From CAISIP01 sp046594635 (GTDB lineage Bacteria; Pseudomonadota; Gammaproteobacteria; Burkholderiales; Burkholderiaceae_C): a stretch of 17,898 bases of DNA. The stretch covers positions 1 to 17,898 of the forward strand of contig JBKJRR010000017.1 in assembly GCA_046594635.1 (NCBI GenBank), read 5' to 3'. The translations under genes were made by a program, and so were the position numbers. The stretch's first letter is position 1. The number at the start of each line of letters is the position of its first letter. Positions 1-6,485 of the stretch are shown one piece after another. The notes below the pieces were generated by a model that worked only from the letters and a program-made list of their open reading frames with translations, did not search any database and was not told the DNA's origin.

Positions 1-118
1 GCAGATCCCGCATGAATTCACGCTCGGCGTCGGAGTTGAAGATGCATTGCCGGTTGTTCCCGCGCTGGATGACGTGATAGGGATAACCAGGAGCACTGAC
101 ACGGGCAAGTCGGGCCAT
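1..118 (-). CDS. REP-associated tyrosine transposase (RAYT), N-terminus only, cut by window edge
   Basis: I translated 39 codons by hand from an ATG at 118. The peptide begins MARLARVSAPGYPYHVIQRG and continues with NNRQCIFNSDAEREF. The block HVIQRGNNRQ near residues 15-24 is the usual N-terminal signature of the REP-associated, IS200-like Y1 transposase family. These single-strand DNA nucleases act on short palindromic repeats. The catalytic HUH motif and the tyrosine lie beyond the window, so activity cannot be judged. No clear Shine-Dalgarno sequence precedes the ATG. Short palindromes of the kind associated with such genes lie directly upstream (126-147). It runs in the same direction as the lipoprotein gene before it. 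Family assignment is good; intactness is unknown. Confidence 0.8.
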   Translation of the reverse strand, partial: MARLARVSAPGYPYHVIQRGNNRQCIFNSDAEREFMRDL

Positions 119-125
119 AACGTTA

Positions 126-147
126 GCACCATGATGGTGCGCACCAT
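126..147. repeat. Overlapping short palindromes upstream of the RAYT gene
   Basis: GCACCA (126-131) pairs with TGGTGC (135-140) across a 3-base loop. The same TGGTGC is also part of a perfect 14-base palindrome, ATGGTGCGCACCAT (134-147). Two alternative hairpins therefore share one arm. They sit 8-30 bases upstream of the transposase ATG, where RAYT genes commonly carry REP-like substrate hairpins. That role is inference; the palindromes themselves are directly visible. They could alternatively affect termination after the lipoprotein gene, but no T-run follows them. Confidence 0.6.
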
Positions 148-151
148 GGGA

Positions 152-170
152 ATTGGATTCTGACCCCAAT
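152..170. repeat. GGGGTCAGA-type motif within a small inverted repeat
   Basis: On the minus strand this reads ATTGGGGTCAGAATCCAAT. ATTGG (152-156) and CCAAT (166-170) form a 5-base inverted repeat around the core TGGGGTCAGA. From memory, GGGGTCAGA sequences of this kind are frequent beside RAYT-type transposase genes, which makes it a candidate recognition element for the adjacent transposase. This cannot be confirmed from one copy. Confidence 0.4.
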
Positions 171-180
171 ATCTTAGTGG

Positions 181-633
181 CTAGCGCGGTGCTTTTGTCA
201 CGCGGGCTTTACCGCCGGTGGTGACCAGGATCACGGCATCGCCTGGCATCAGGGTTTCGCTGCCACGGGCCTGCACGATGGCACGTCGATCGCCACTGCG
301 CAGTTGCAGCAAGATCTCGACGGCGTCTTCGCGGGTAGCAGAGCGTTCGATCGCATTGCCGGCCACCGCGCCAGCAACTGCACCCAACACGCCGACGATG
401 ATTCCCTCGCGCCGCCCACCCACACTGGCGCCTGCAACGCCGCCCACCAGGCCACCCGCGACCGAACCCATGCCGGACTGGGTGCCATCAACCGTGACCG
501 GCCGCACCGACAGTACCGTGGCGTCAACCACAGTGGACAGTCGCTGGGCATCAGCCCGTTGCACCATGTCCGGACTGGTGGTGCTGCAAGCCGCCAATGC
601 CAGTGTCAGGACCAAAATTGCATATCGTTTCAT
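181..633 (-). CDS. Glycine-zipper outer-membrane lipoprotein (SlyB/17-kDa antigen-like)
   Basis: This is a 150-residue lipoprotein. I place the start at the ATG at 633, because GGGGAAG (638-644) lies 4 bases upstream; an in-frame ATG at 657 would add 8 residues before the signal peptide. The start is MKRYAILVLTLALAACSTT, a short basic N-region, hydrophobic core and LAAC lipobox with lipidation expected on Cys16. Residues 54-93 are a glycine zipper (repeated GGxxG and AGxxxG), the signature of SlyB/Pcp/Rickettsia 17-kDa antigen proteins that sit in the outer membrane. The C-terminal 50 residues look like a small beta-rich domain. The exact role is unknown; family members affect envelope integrity. 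It appears to be a separate unit, 84 bases after the methyltransferase stop. Confidence 0.85.
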   Translation of the reverse strand: MKRYAILVLTLALAACSTTSPDMVQRADAQRLSTVVDATVLSVRPVTVDGTQSGMGSVAGGLVGGVAGASVGGRREGIIVGVLGAVAGAVAGNAIERSATREDAVEILLQLRSGDRRAIVQARGSETLMPGDAVILVTTGGKARVTKAPR

Positions 634-717
634 GCGACTTCCCCAATTGATAACCACGCATCTTCCGAGTCAATTTTTGCAGAAAGTTCCGCGGCAAGCG
701 ACTGCGCGAAGGCATCT

Positions 718-1653
718 TTACAGATTCGAGACCGGCAGCCTGAAGCGGGTTTCGAGCAGTTCCTGCAATCCGAATTGCTCCAGCAAGGCTTGCAGGCGCT
801 CGGCCGCACCGCCGCGCAACTGCCCGGTGTAGCGGGCCATGATCAGCTCGTTCTTCATGCTGTGCTCCCAACCGACCAGTTCGGTCACCGTGACCTGGTA
901 ACCCCAGGCCTCCAGATACAGGCAGCGCAATACGTTGCTCAACTGGCTGCCAATCTCACGGGTGTGCAGCGGGTGGCGCCACATCTCCGCCAACGGCGTG
1001 CGGCGCAGGTTCAAGACCTTTGCGGCATTGAGCAAACGCGCCAATTCCGCCTGACAGCAGGGAACCAGCACCATGGCACGCGCTTTCTTGGCCAGACCGA
1101 ACGCGATCGCATCGTCCGTCGCGGTGTCACAGGCATGCAGCGCCGTGACCAGGTCAATCTGCGCCGGGAGTTCCTGTGCCGAGGCAGATTCCGCGGCGCT
1201 AAGGTTCAGAAAGGACATGCGCTCGAAACCCAGCGTCCGGGCCAGCACCCGGGATTTGTCGACCAGTTCGCTGCGGGTCTCGATGCCATAGATCCAGCCG
1301 TCTCCAAGCGCGCGAAAGAACAGGTCGTACAGGATGAATCCCAGATACGACTTGCCAGCGCCATGGTCCGCCACCGACAGGCCCAAAGGCTTGGATCCCG
1401 GCACCTGGTGCGCCTGGCCCGCTTCGTCCGCGAGTTCAAGCAGGATCTTTTCGATGAACTGGTACAGGTGGTAGACCTGCTTGAGTTTGCGCCGGGAGTC
1501 CTGATTCAGTTTGGCGTCCCGCGTCAGGATATGCAGTTCCTGCAGCAGCGCCACGGACTGGCCAGGACGCAGTTCCGCTGCAACGGCCGGTGACACCGCA
1601 CTGTCTCCAGCGCGCGCTGGCTCCGCACGGCGGTATGGTGATTTTTTGCTCAT
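718..1653 (-). CDS. SAM-dependent methyltransferase of unknown substrate (Methyltransf_32-like)
   Basis: This 311-residue protein has a class I methyltransferase core. Motif I is VADHGAGKSYLG (residues 94-105). A second block, ALHACDTATDD (171-181), is followed by VPCCQ (197-201), a combination typical of the Methyltransf_32/METTL25-like group. An N-terminal helical part (35-80) precedes the Rossmann domain. It is soluble and presumably cytoplasmic. The ATG at 1653 has AGGA (1661-1664) 7 bases upstream. It overlaps the DUF1415 stop as ATGA, so the two are probably translationally coupled. It is the last gene of the long pil-aro run. The PCC block is compatible with RNA or protein substrates, but nothing here identifies one. 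No recognisable terminator follows the stop. Confidence 0.8.
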   Translation of the reverse strand: MSKKSPYRRAEPARAGDSAVSPAVAAELRPGQSVALLQELHILTRDAKLNQDSRRKLKQVYHLYQFIEKILLELADEAGQAHQVPGSKPLGLSVADHGAGKSYLGFILYDLFFRALGDGWIYGIETRSELVDKSRVLARTLGFERMSFLNLSAAESASAQELPAQIDLVTALHACDTATDDAIAFGLAKKARAMVLVPCCQAELARLLNAAKVLNLRRTPLAEMWRHPLHTREIGSQLSNVLRCLYLEAWGYQVTVTELVGWEHSMKNELIMARYTGQLRGGAAERLQALLEQFGLQELLETRFRLPVSNL

Positions 1654-2288
1654 CGCCCTATCCTGCCACGTCGCTTCTCACCTGTGCGCGCTGCCCCGGT
1701 TTGCCCCTGTGCCACAGGCGCGGTACGCGTTATGCCCAGCGCATCCCAGCCATCCCGGCCGAGCCGGCGCAATGTGTCGATATTGGTCTCGAAGATCGAT
1801 TCCGCCTGAGGAAACGCCGCAACCGCCCGGTCCACGCTGGCTTCGCGCAACAAGTGCAAGGTGGGATATGGCGCACGATTCGTGAAGTTGCCGATGTCGC
1901 CCTTGCCGGTACCGGCAAACTGGAACTGCGGATGAAAGCTGGCGATCTGGATCTCGCCCATCAGGTCCAGCGACTGCAGGCAACGGTCGGCCCGCGCCAG
2001 GAAATCGTTGAAGTCCCGGAACGACGTCAGGCAATCCGGCGCCATCAACAAAGTCGTGTCACGGACCTGTGGGTCGGCAGCAGACAGCGCCTGCAACTCG
2101 CGCAGCAACTCGGGCTCAAGCTGATCCGCATGCTGGGCCCTGCTCACGACAAAGTGGATCTGCTGGCGAACGACCACCGCCTTGGCGAACGGGCACAGAT
2201 TCAGACCAATCACGGCCTGCTGCAGCCAATGCTGCATGTCACGCACCACCACGGACGCGAACTCCGCCCTTGCATCAGCGTGATCCAC
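1650..2288 (-). CDS. DUF1415 family protein
   Basis: This is a 212-residue conserved protein of unknown function. I prefer the GTG at 2288 because a perfect AAGGAG (2296-2301) lies 7 bases upstream. The longer frame begins with a TTG at 2306 that lacks a ribosome binding site. Family hallmarks are W..QAVIGLNLCPFAK (residues 21-36), HPQFQFAG (119-126) and NFTNRAPYPTLHLLRE (134-149), all well conserved. The invariant Cys32 and the His/Asn/Arg-rich central block could form an active or metal site, but that is speculation. The tail is basic and looks disordered. It overlaps the MFS gene by 14 bases and the methyltransferase by 4, implying coupled expression with both. Confidence 0.85.
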   Translation of the reverse strand: MDHADARAEFASVVVRDMQHWLQQAVIGLNLCPFAKAVVVRQQIHFVVSRAQHADQLEPELLRELQALSAADPQVRDTTLLMAPDCLTSFRDFNDFLARADRCLQSLDLMGEIQIASFHPQFQFAGTGKGDIGNFTNRAPYPTLHLLREASVDRAVAAFPQAESIFETNIDTLRRLGRDGWDALGITRTAPVAQGQTGAARTGEKRRGRIGR

Positions 2289-3525
2289 TTGCGAGCTCCT
2301 TGCCAATTTGGCGCGCTACGACCACACCCATTGCACAACAGCCCCCGGTGACCACCCAGGTCCATTGCCAGCCGCCAACTTGGGCGGCGACCCAGGCGAC
2401 CAGGGGCGGACCGACAAATTGACCCAATGCCGACAGTTGCTGCATCCACCCGACCGTGGTCGATACGCTGCCTTCATCCGGTGCCAGTATCACCGCCAAT
2501 GAAAAAAGCGTTGCCGGAATCACCCCGCCTACCATCGAAAATATCATGACCCCGAAATAGCGCAATACCAGCGTGTCGGGTGGCGCCGCCTCGGCACCGA
2601 TATGCGCGAACGCCACAAAAGCGCCCATGGCCATGGCACAGAATCCCCCGGTCAGCAGGACTCTGGCAGGCAACCCACGCTGTAACAGACGACCGGCGAC
2701 CACGTTGCCGAGAACATTGACCAGCGCCACCAGAGCCAGCATGGGCGCGATTGCAGCACCTACCAGTCCGGCCTGACCGGCAATCGACGGCAAAAACCCG
2801 ATCACGGCAAGCCACTGCCCCGAATACAACGCGAAACTCGCTGCCACAAGCCAGGGCCCTTTGGCTCCCAGCGTACGCTGCACACGCGGCACCCATGCGC
2901 CGGAAATATCCGCACCGGCGGTTCCCCTGGCTCTGACAGGAGGGGGGCCGGCTGATCGCCTTGCATCGGGTGTGACCGCGAGCCTGACCCCAAGCCACAT
3001 GGCAGCGGTCAAAAGCGCCAACACCAGCCACCAATTACGCCAGCCAGCCCAGGCGATCAGCATCGGGCCGAATCCCAAGGCCAGCGCAGTGCCGGTTGGC
3101 ATGTAGGCTCCCCACAAGCCCATCACGGACGGCATGCTGGCCGCGGGGGTCATGCGGCGAATCAATCCGGGCGCCGGCATGACGACCAGCAGGAAACCAA
3201 AACCTTCCAGCGCACGCAGCATCAGTAAACTGCCGGGGTCCTGCGCCGTGGCGCCCCATGCACCGGCCACCGACAAAAGCATCAAGCCCGACAACATGGC
3301 GCGCCGCAATCCGATGCCGTCAGCGGCCAGTCCGACCACCAGGCCCAGCGCCATGCCAGCCATTTGCACCAGCGACAGCAGGAAACCCGCCTGTACCAGA
3401 CTCACGCCCAACGTATCGCGCAAGACTGGAATCGCCGGCGGCAGCTTGCCCACATGCAGTGCAGCCGCCACACCAGCGAGGATGACAACCAATGCAGGTT
3501 GTCGCGCAAAAAACCCGGTCTGCAT
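2275..3525 (-). CDS. Major facilitator superfamily transporter, substrate unknown
   Basis: This 416-residue permease has about 12 hydrophobic segments in two halves, joined by a hydrophilic loop around residues 185-220. The MFS loop 2-3 motif is visible as GLAADGIGLRR (65-75). The overall look resembles CynX/NimT-type MFS proteins, but the substrate cannot be deduced. The open frame extends far upstream, but that part is the shadow of dgt. The ATG at 3525 starts just before transmembrane segment 1 and only 5 bases after the dgt stop. Its ribosome binding site is weak, so translation may depend on coupling to dgt. Its 3' end overlaps the DUF1415 start by 14 bases. Confidence 0.85.
   Translation of the reverse strand: MQTGFFARQPALVVILAGVAAALHVGKLPPAIPVLRDTLGVSLVQAGFLLSLVQMAGMALGLVVGLAADGIGLRRAMLSGLMLLSVAGAWGATAQDPGSLLMLRALEGFGFLLVVMPAPGLIRRMTPAASMPSVMGLWGAYMPTGTALALGFGPMLIAWAGWRNWWLVLALLTAAMWLGVRLAVTPDARRSAGPPPVRARGTAGADISGAWVPRVQRTLGAKGPWLVAASFALYSGQWLAVIGFLPSIAGQAGLVGAAIAPMLALVALVNVLGNVVAGRLLQRGLPARVLLTGGFCAMAMGAFVAFAHIGAEAAPPDTLVLRYFGVMIFSMVGGVIPATLFSLAVILAPDEGSVSTTVGWMQQLSALGQFVGPPLVAWVAAQVGGWQWTWVVTGGCCAMGVVVARQIGKELASGSR
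2296..2301 (-). promoter_or_regulatory. Shine-Dalgarno AAGGAG deciding the DUF1415 GTG start
   Basis: AAGGAG on the minus strand is 7 bases before GTG 2288. It lies inside the end of the MFS reading frame. It sits downstream of the alternative TTG (2304-2306), which it therefore cannot serve. Confidence 0.75.
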
Positions 3526-3530
3526 GCGCG

Positions 3531-4724
3531 TCAACCCAGCAGCCGCAGTCCGGTGATCCGTTCGTGCTCGCGCAGTGCGAATCGATCGGTCATGCCCGCA
3601 ATGAAATCGGCGACCGTGCGTGCACGTGTGCGCAAGCCATCGATCTGCCCGTCGGTCGCGGCGCACCGTGCCGCGAATCCGGACTGCATGTCCTGCGGCA
3701 CATGCATATAGGTGTCGAACAAATCGCGCACAACACGACGAGCCTGATCGGTGGTTTCCATCACCTGAGGATGGCGGTACAAGTTGCGCAACAGGAACTG
3801 CTTGAGTTCGGTCGAGGTCCGGCGCATCTCCTGCGAGAAACACACCAGCGCAGGCATGCGGCGTACGGCCGCGACACTGTCGGGCGCGTGCGCATTGAGT
3901 TGCAGGCGCGTCGACGCGATCACGTCATACACCTGGGCACTGAGCATCTGGCGAATCGACTCGTACAGCAGTCTCCGATCCTGGTTGTCATCGTGCAGAT
4001 GCGGATGGCGCGCCCGCGTCTGGCTCAGGTAGCGATTGAACAAGTCGACCGACGCCACCTGCTCCAGGGTAATCAGTCCGGATCGAACACCGTCGTCGAT
4101 ATCGTGCGCGTTGTAGGCAATTTCGTCGGCCAGATTGCACAGCTGCGCCTCCAGGCTGGGTTGGCCACGTTCCAGAAATCGGCGGCCAACGCCCCCCCTA
4201 CCGTCCGCATAAGCTGGTTCCGAGGCCTCAAGCGCTGCTGCGTTAGCCGCTGCGCAATGTTTCAGGATGCCTTCGCGAGTCTCGAACGTGAGATTGAGGC
4301 CGTCGAAATCCGGATAACGCTCTTCGAGAATATCGACGATACGCAAACTCTGCAGATTGTGTTCGAAGCCGCCAAATGTCGCCATGCAGGCGTTGAGCAC
4401 GTCCTGCCCCGCGTGGCCGAACGGCGTGTGACCCAGATCATGGGCCAGCGCCACCGCCTCGATCAAGTCCTCGTTCAAGCCCAACGATCGGCCAATGGAG
4501 CGCCCCAACTGCGCCACTTCCAGCGAATGGGTCAGCCGGGTCCGAAACAGGTCACCTTCGTGGTTGACAAACACCTGGGTCTTGTAGACCAGGCGCCGAA
4601 AAGCCGAACTGTGAATGACCCTGTCCCGATCGCGCTGGAAGTCGGTCCGAGTCGGCGCAGCCGGCTCCGCATGCCGACGACCACGCGAAGATGCCGGGTC
4701 ACAGGCAAAAATTGCCAAGGGCAT
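3531..4724 (-). CDS. dgt: Deoxyguanosinetriphosphate triphosphohydrolase-like protein
   Basis: This 397-residue HD-domain enzyme hydrolyses dNTPs to deoxynucleosides plus tripolyphosphate. The metal-site residues are in place: His66 (in RLTHSLEV), His95-Asp96 (in LAHDLGHTPFGHAG) and a downstream Asp200 in NLADEIAYNAHDIDDG. FQRDRDRVIHSSAFRRL near residues 29-45 and VNHEGDLFRTR (53-63) are standard for the dGTPase-like (type 2) subfamily. Length is normal. The ATG at 4724 lacks a Shine-Dalgarno sequence; the 21 bases after aroB carry a GGGGTCAGA motif on the opposite strand. The start fits the family's usual N-terminus. aroB-dgt adjacency is common in betaproteobacteria. Confidence 0.92.
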   Translation of the reverse strand: MPLAIFACDPASSRGRRHAEPAAPTRTDFQRDRDRVIHSSAFRRLVYKTQVFVNHEGDLFRTRLTHSLEVAQLGRSIGRSLGLNEDLIEAVALAHDLGHTPFGHAGQDVLNACMATFGGFEHNLQSLRIVDILEERYPDFDGLNLTFETREGILKHCAAANAAALEASEPAYADGRGGVGRRFLERGQPSLEAQLCNLADEIAYNAHDIDDGVRSGLITLEQVASVDLFNRYLSQTRARHPHLHDDNQDRRLLYESIRQMLSAQVYDVIASTRLQLNAHAPDSVAAVRRMPALVCFSQEMRRTSTELKQFLLRNLYRHPQVMETTDQARRVVRDLFDTYMHVPQDMQSGFAARCAATDGQIDGLRTRARTVADFIAGMTDRFALREHERITGLRLLG

Positions 4725-4745
4725 GGGGTCAGATGGCCAGGGCGG

Positions 4746-5879
4746 TCAGGTGCAGCAAGCGTCGACAACCTGACGTACCAGGTCGTCCGGCGCTGTGCGC
4801 ACCACGGCAGAGCCCGGCCCGTCGATCACGACGAACTGGATCGTACCGGCATCGGCTTTCTTGTCCACGCGCATCAATGACAGGTAGCGATCGGCATTGG
4901 CCGAGGGCTCACCCGCATCCGCGTTGTCAGCGGTCAGTCTCGGTCCGACGATCGGCAATCCGGCACGCTCGATCAGGCGTGTCAGCCGCGCGACAAAGGC
5001 GCCATCGACCAGCCCCAATCGCTGCGACAGACGCGCTGCCATGACCATGCCACAACCGACCGCCTCGCCATGCAGCCACTGCCCATAACCCAGACCGTTC
5101 TCGATCGCATGACCAAAGGTATGGCCAAAATTGAGGATGGCGCGCAAGCCGGACTCGCGTTCGTCCTGCCCCACGACCCAGGCCTTGATCTCGCAACTGC
5201 GCTTGACCGCGTGCGCCAGTGCCTGCGGATCTCGTTCCATCAGCGACGACAGATGGGCCTCGATCCAATCAAAAAACGCCATATCGGCAATCGGACCGTA
5301 CTTGATGACCTCTGCCAGGCCGGCACTGAGCTCGCGTTGGGGCAGGCTGGCAAATGTCGCCGGATCGCACACCACCAGTTGCGGCTGGTAGAACGCACCG
5401 ATCATGTTCTTGCCCAAAGCATGATTGATGGCCGTCTTGCCGCCGACTGACGAATCTACCTGCGCCAGCAAGGTTGTCGGCACCTGAACAAAGGGCACGC
5501 CCCGCATGAACGACGCGGCGGCAAATCCGGTCATGTCGCCAACAACCCCGCCGCCAAGCGCAAACAGGACGGTCTTGCGGTCACAATGCTTTTGCAACAG
5601 TGCATCGAAGATCAGGTTCAGCGTGGTCCAGGTCTTGTGTGCCTCGCCATCAGGCAACACAACGAGATGAATCTTTGTGTAGCATTTCTCCAGCGCACGC
5701 TGCAGCGTCGCGGCGTACAGCGGCGCGACCGTGGCACTTGTCACGATCAACGCCGACATGCCTTTGGGCAATCCCGCATAGGTTTGCCCATCGCCGAGCA
5801 ACCCAGCGCCGATCATGATCGGGTAACTGCGTTCAGCCAGTTCGATGGAAACACGTTCGACGTTTTGCAGCAGACTCAT
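4746..5879 (-). CDS. aroB: 3-dehydroquinate synthase
   Basis: This enzyme converts DAHP to 3-dehydroquinate, the second step of the shikimate pathway, using NAD+ and a divalent metal in the cytoplasm. From the ATG at 5879 it has 377 residues. The NAD-binding block ALGGGVVGDMTGFAA is near residues 107-121, with PTTLLAQVDSSVGGKTAIN at 134-152. Metal ligands are Glu190 (in AEVIKYG), His253 (in FGHTFGHA) and His270 (in LHGEAV), spaced 63 and 17 apart as in E. coli AroB. An alternative ATG at 5915 would overlap the aroK stop as ATGA and add 12 residues. Neither start has a well-spaced ribosome binding site. A hairpin (5882-5896) lies between them. Identity is firm; the start is uncertain. Confidence 0.93.
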   Translation of the reverse strand: MSLLQNVERVSIELAERSYPIMIGAGLLGDGQTYAGLPKGMSALIVTSATVAPLYAATLQRALEKCYTKIHLVVLPDGEAHKTWTTLNLIFDALLQKHCDRKTVLFALGGGVVGDMTGFAAASFMRGVPFVQVPTTLLAQVDSSVGGKTAINHALGKNMIGAFYQPQLVVCDPATFASLPQRELSAGLAEVIKYGPIADMAFFDWIEAHLSSLMERDPQALAHAVKRSCEIKAWVVGQDERESGLRAILNFGHTFGHAIENGLGYGQWLHGEAVGCGMVMAARLSQRLGLVDGAFVARLTRLIERAGLPIVGPRLTADNADAGEPSANADRYLSLMRVDKKADAGTIQFVVIDGPGSAVVRTAPDDLVRQVVDACCT

Positions 5880-5881
5880 AA

Positions 5882-5896
5882 CCCCTAGTTTAGGGG
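5882..5896 (-). other. Small hairpin covering the aroB ribosome binding region
   Basis: On the minus strand CCCCTA-AAC-TAGGGG is a perfect 6-base stem with a 3-base loop, ending 2 bases before the ATG at 5879. Its right arm contains the only Shine-Dalgarno-like AGGGG for that start. It could modulate aroB initiation, or be irrelevant if translation begins at 5915. Confidence 0.5.
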
Positions 5897-5911
5897 AAGG
5901 GCCGTCGCGAC

Positions 5912-6439
5912 TCATTCCCCGCAGGGTTCGCCGCCATCAAGTTCGATCTGCATGACGATCATGTTGACGAGCGTGGCCACCGAGGGTCGACCGGTTTCGA
6001 TGGTGAAGTGCGCCGCCTCCCGGTACAAAGGGTCGCGCACAGCGAAGAGGTCGCGCAATCGCATCAGTGGATCATTGACCTGCAACAGCGGGCGATTGCG
6101 GTCATGGCGCAGACGACGGAACAGATCCTCAGGTGTGGACTTCAGATAAACCACCCGCCCTCGGCCATGCAGATGCCGCCGGTTGGACTGTCGCAGAACC
6201 GATCCGCCGCCCGTGGAAAGGACGCCCTCGGGCGCCTGGGTGAGTTCGTCGATCACATCGGACTCGACATCCCGGAATCTCTCTTCGCCTTCACGCTCGA
6301 AATACTGCCTGATCGGGCAGCCAATGCGCGCTTCGATGACATGGTCAGAATCCATGAATGGCAGTTGCAATCGGCGCGCCAGTTGGCGACCGACTGTGGA
6401 CTTGCCGCACCCCGGCATGCCGATCAGACTGATGATCAC
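5912..6439 (-). CDS. aroK: Shikimate kinase
   Basis: This enzyme phosphorylates shikimate at the 3-hydroxyl with ATP. I choose the GTG at 6439, giving MIISLIGMPGCGKSTVG and 175 residues, the usual family length. The frame stays open upstream only to a TTG inside pilQ, which would add 24 unrelated residues and cross the intergenic hairpin. The Walker A loop is GMPGCGKST (7-15). Expected shikimate contacts are Asp32 (DSDHVIE), Arg56 (FRDVE), the GGG at 77-79 and Arg140 (LYRE). Arg116 in NRPLL belongs to the lid. No strong Shine-Dalgarno sequence is visible. pilQ-aroK-aroB order is classic in proteobacteria with type IV pili. Confidence 0.92.
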   Translation of the reverse strand: MIISLIGMPGCGKSTVGRQLARRLQLPFMDSDHVIEARIGCPIRQYFEREGEERFRDVESDVIDELTQAPEGVLSTGGGSVLRQSNRRHLHGRGRVVYLKSTPEDLFRRLRHDRNRPLLQVNDPLMRLRDLFAVRDPLYREAAHFTIETGRPSVATLVNMIVMQIELDGGEPCGE

Positions 6440-6448
6440 AATGGCAGA

Positions 6449-6480
6449 GCAGCTTCGCCGCCCCAAGGCAGCGAAGCTAC
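6449..6480 (-). other. Strong RNA hairpin in the pilQ-aroK gap
   Basis: In the minus-strand transcript GUAGCUUCGCUGCC (6480-6467) pairs with GGCGGCGAAGCUGC (6462-6449) around a UUGG loop. That is 14 consecutive pairs, two of them G-U. It begins 5 bases after the pilQ stop and ends 9 bases before the aroK GTG. No U-run follows, so it is not a canonical intrinsic terminator. A 3'-end stabilising or processing element for pil mRNA, or partial attenuation of aroKB, is possible. Confidence 0.65.
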
Positions 6481-6485
6481 CCGGT

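Noticed and set aside
634..717. Promoter or terminator between the methyltransferase and the lipoprotein gene
   Set aside because: TTGACT (673-668 on the minus strand) has a -10 candidate only at 15-base spacing, and it would place the transcription start inside the ribosome binding site. No stem followed by a T-run is present. The lipoprotein may be transcribed separately, but I cannot place its promoter.
304..1593. 429-codon open frame on the plus strand
   Set aside because: It lies antisense to the glycine-zipper gene and the methyltransferase, crosses their intergenic gap and is Gln/Arg/His-rich, the usual look of a shadow frame.
3526..3843. N-terminal extension of the MFS open frame upstream of 3525
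   Set aside because: It is read out of frame through dgt coding sequence. A membrane protein start directly before the first transmembrane segment is available at 3525.
3492..4880. 462-codon open frame on the plus strand opposite dgt
   Set aside because: It is a shadow of dgt, which shows intact HD-domain motifs and family length on the minus strand. The shadow runs past the dgt start into aroB and has no protein-like features.
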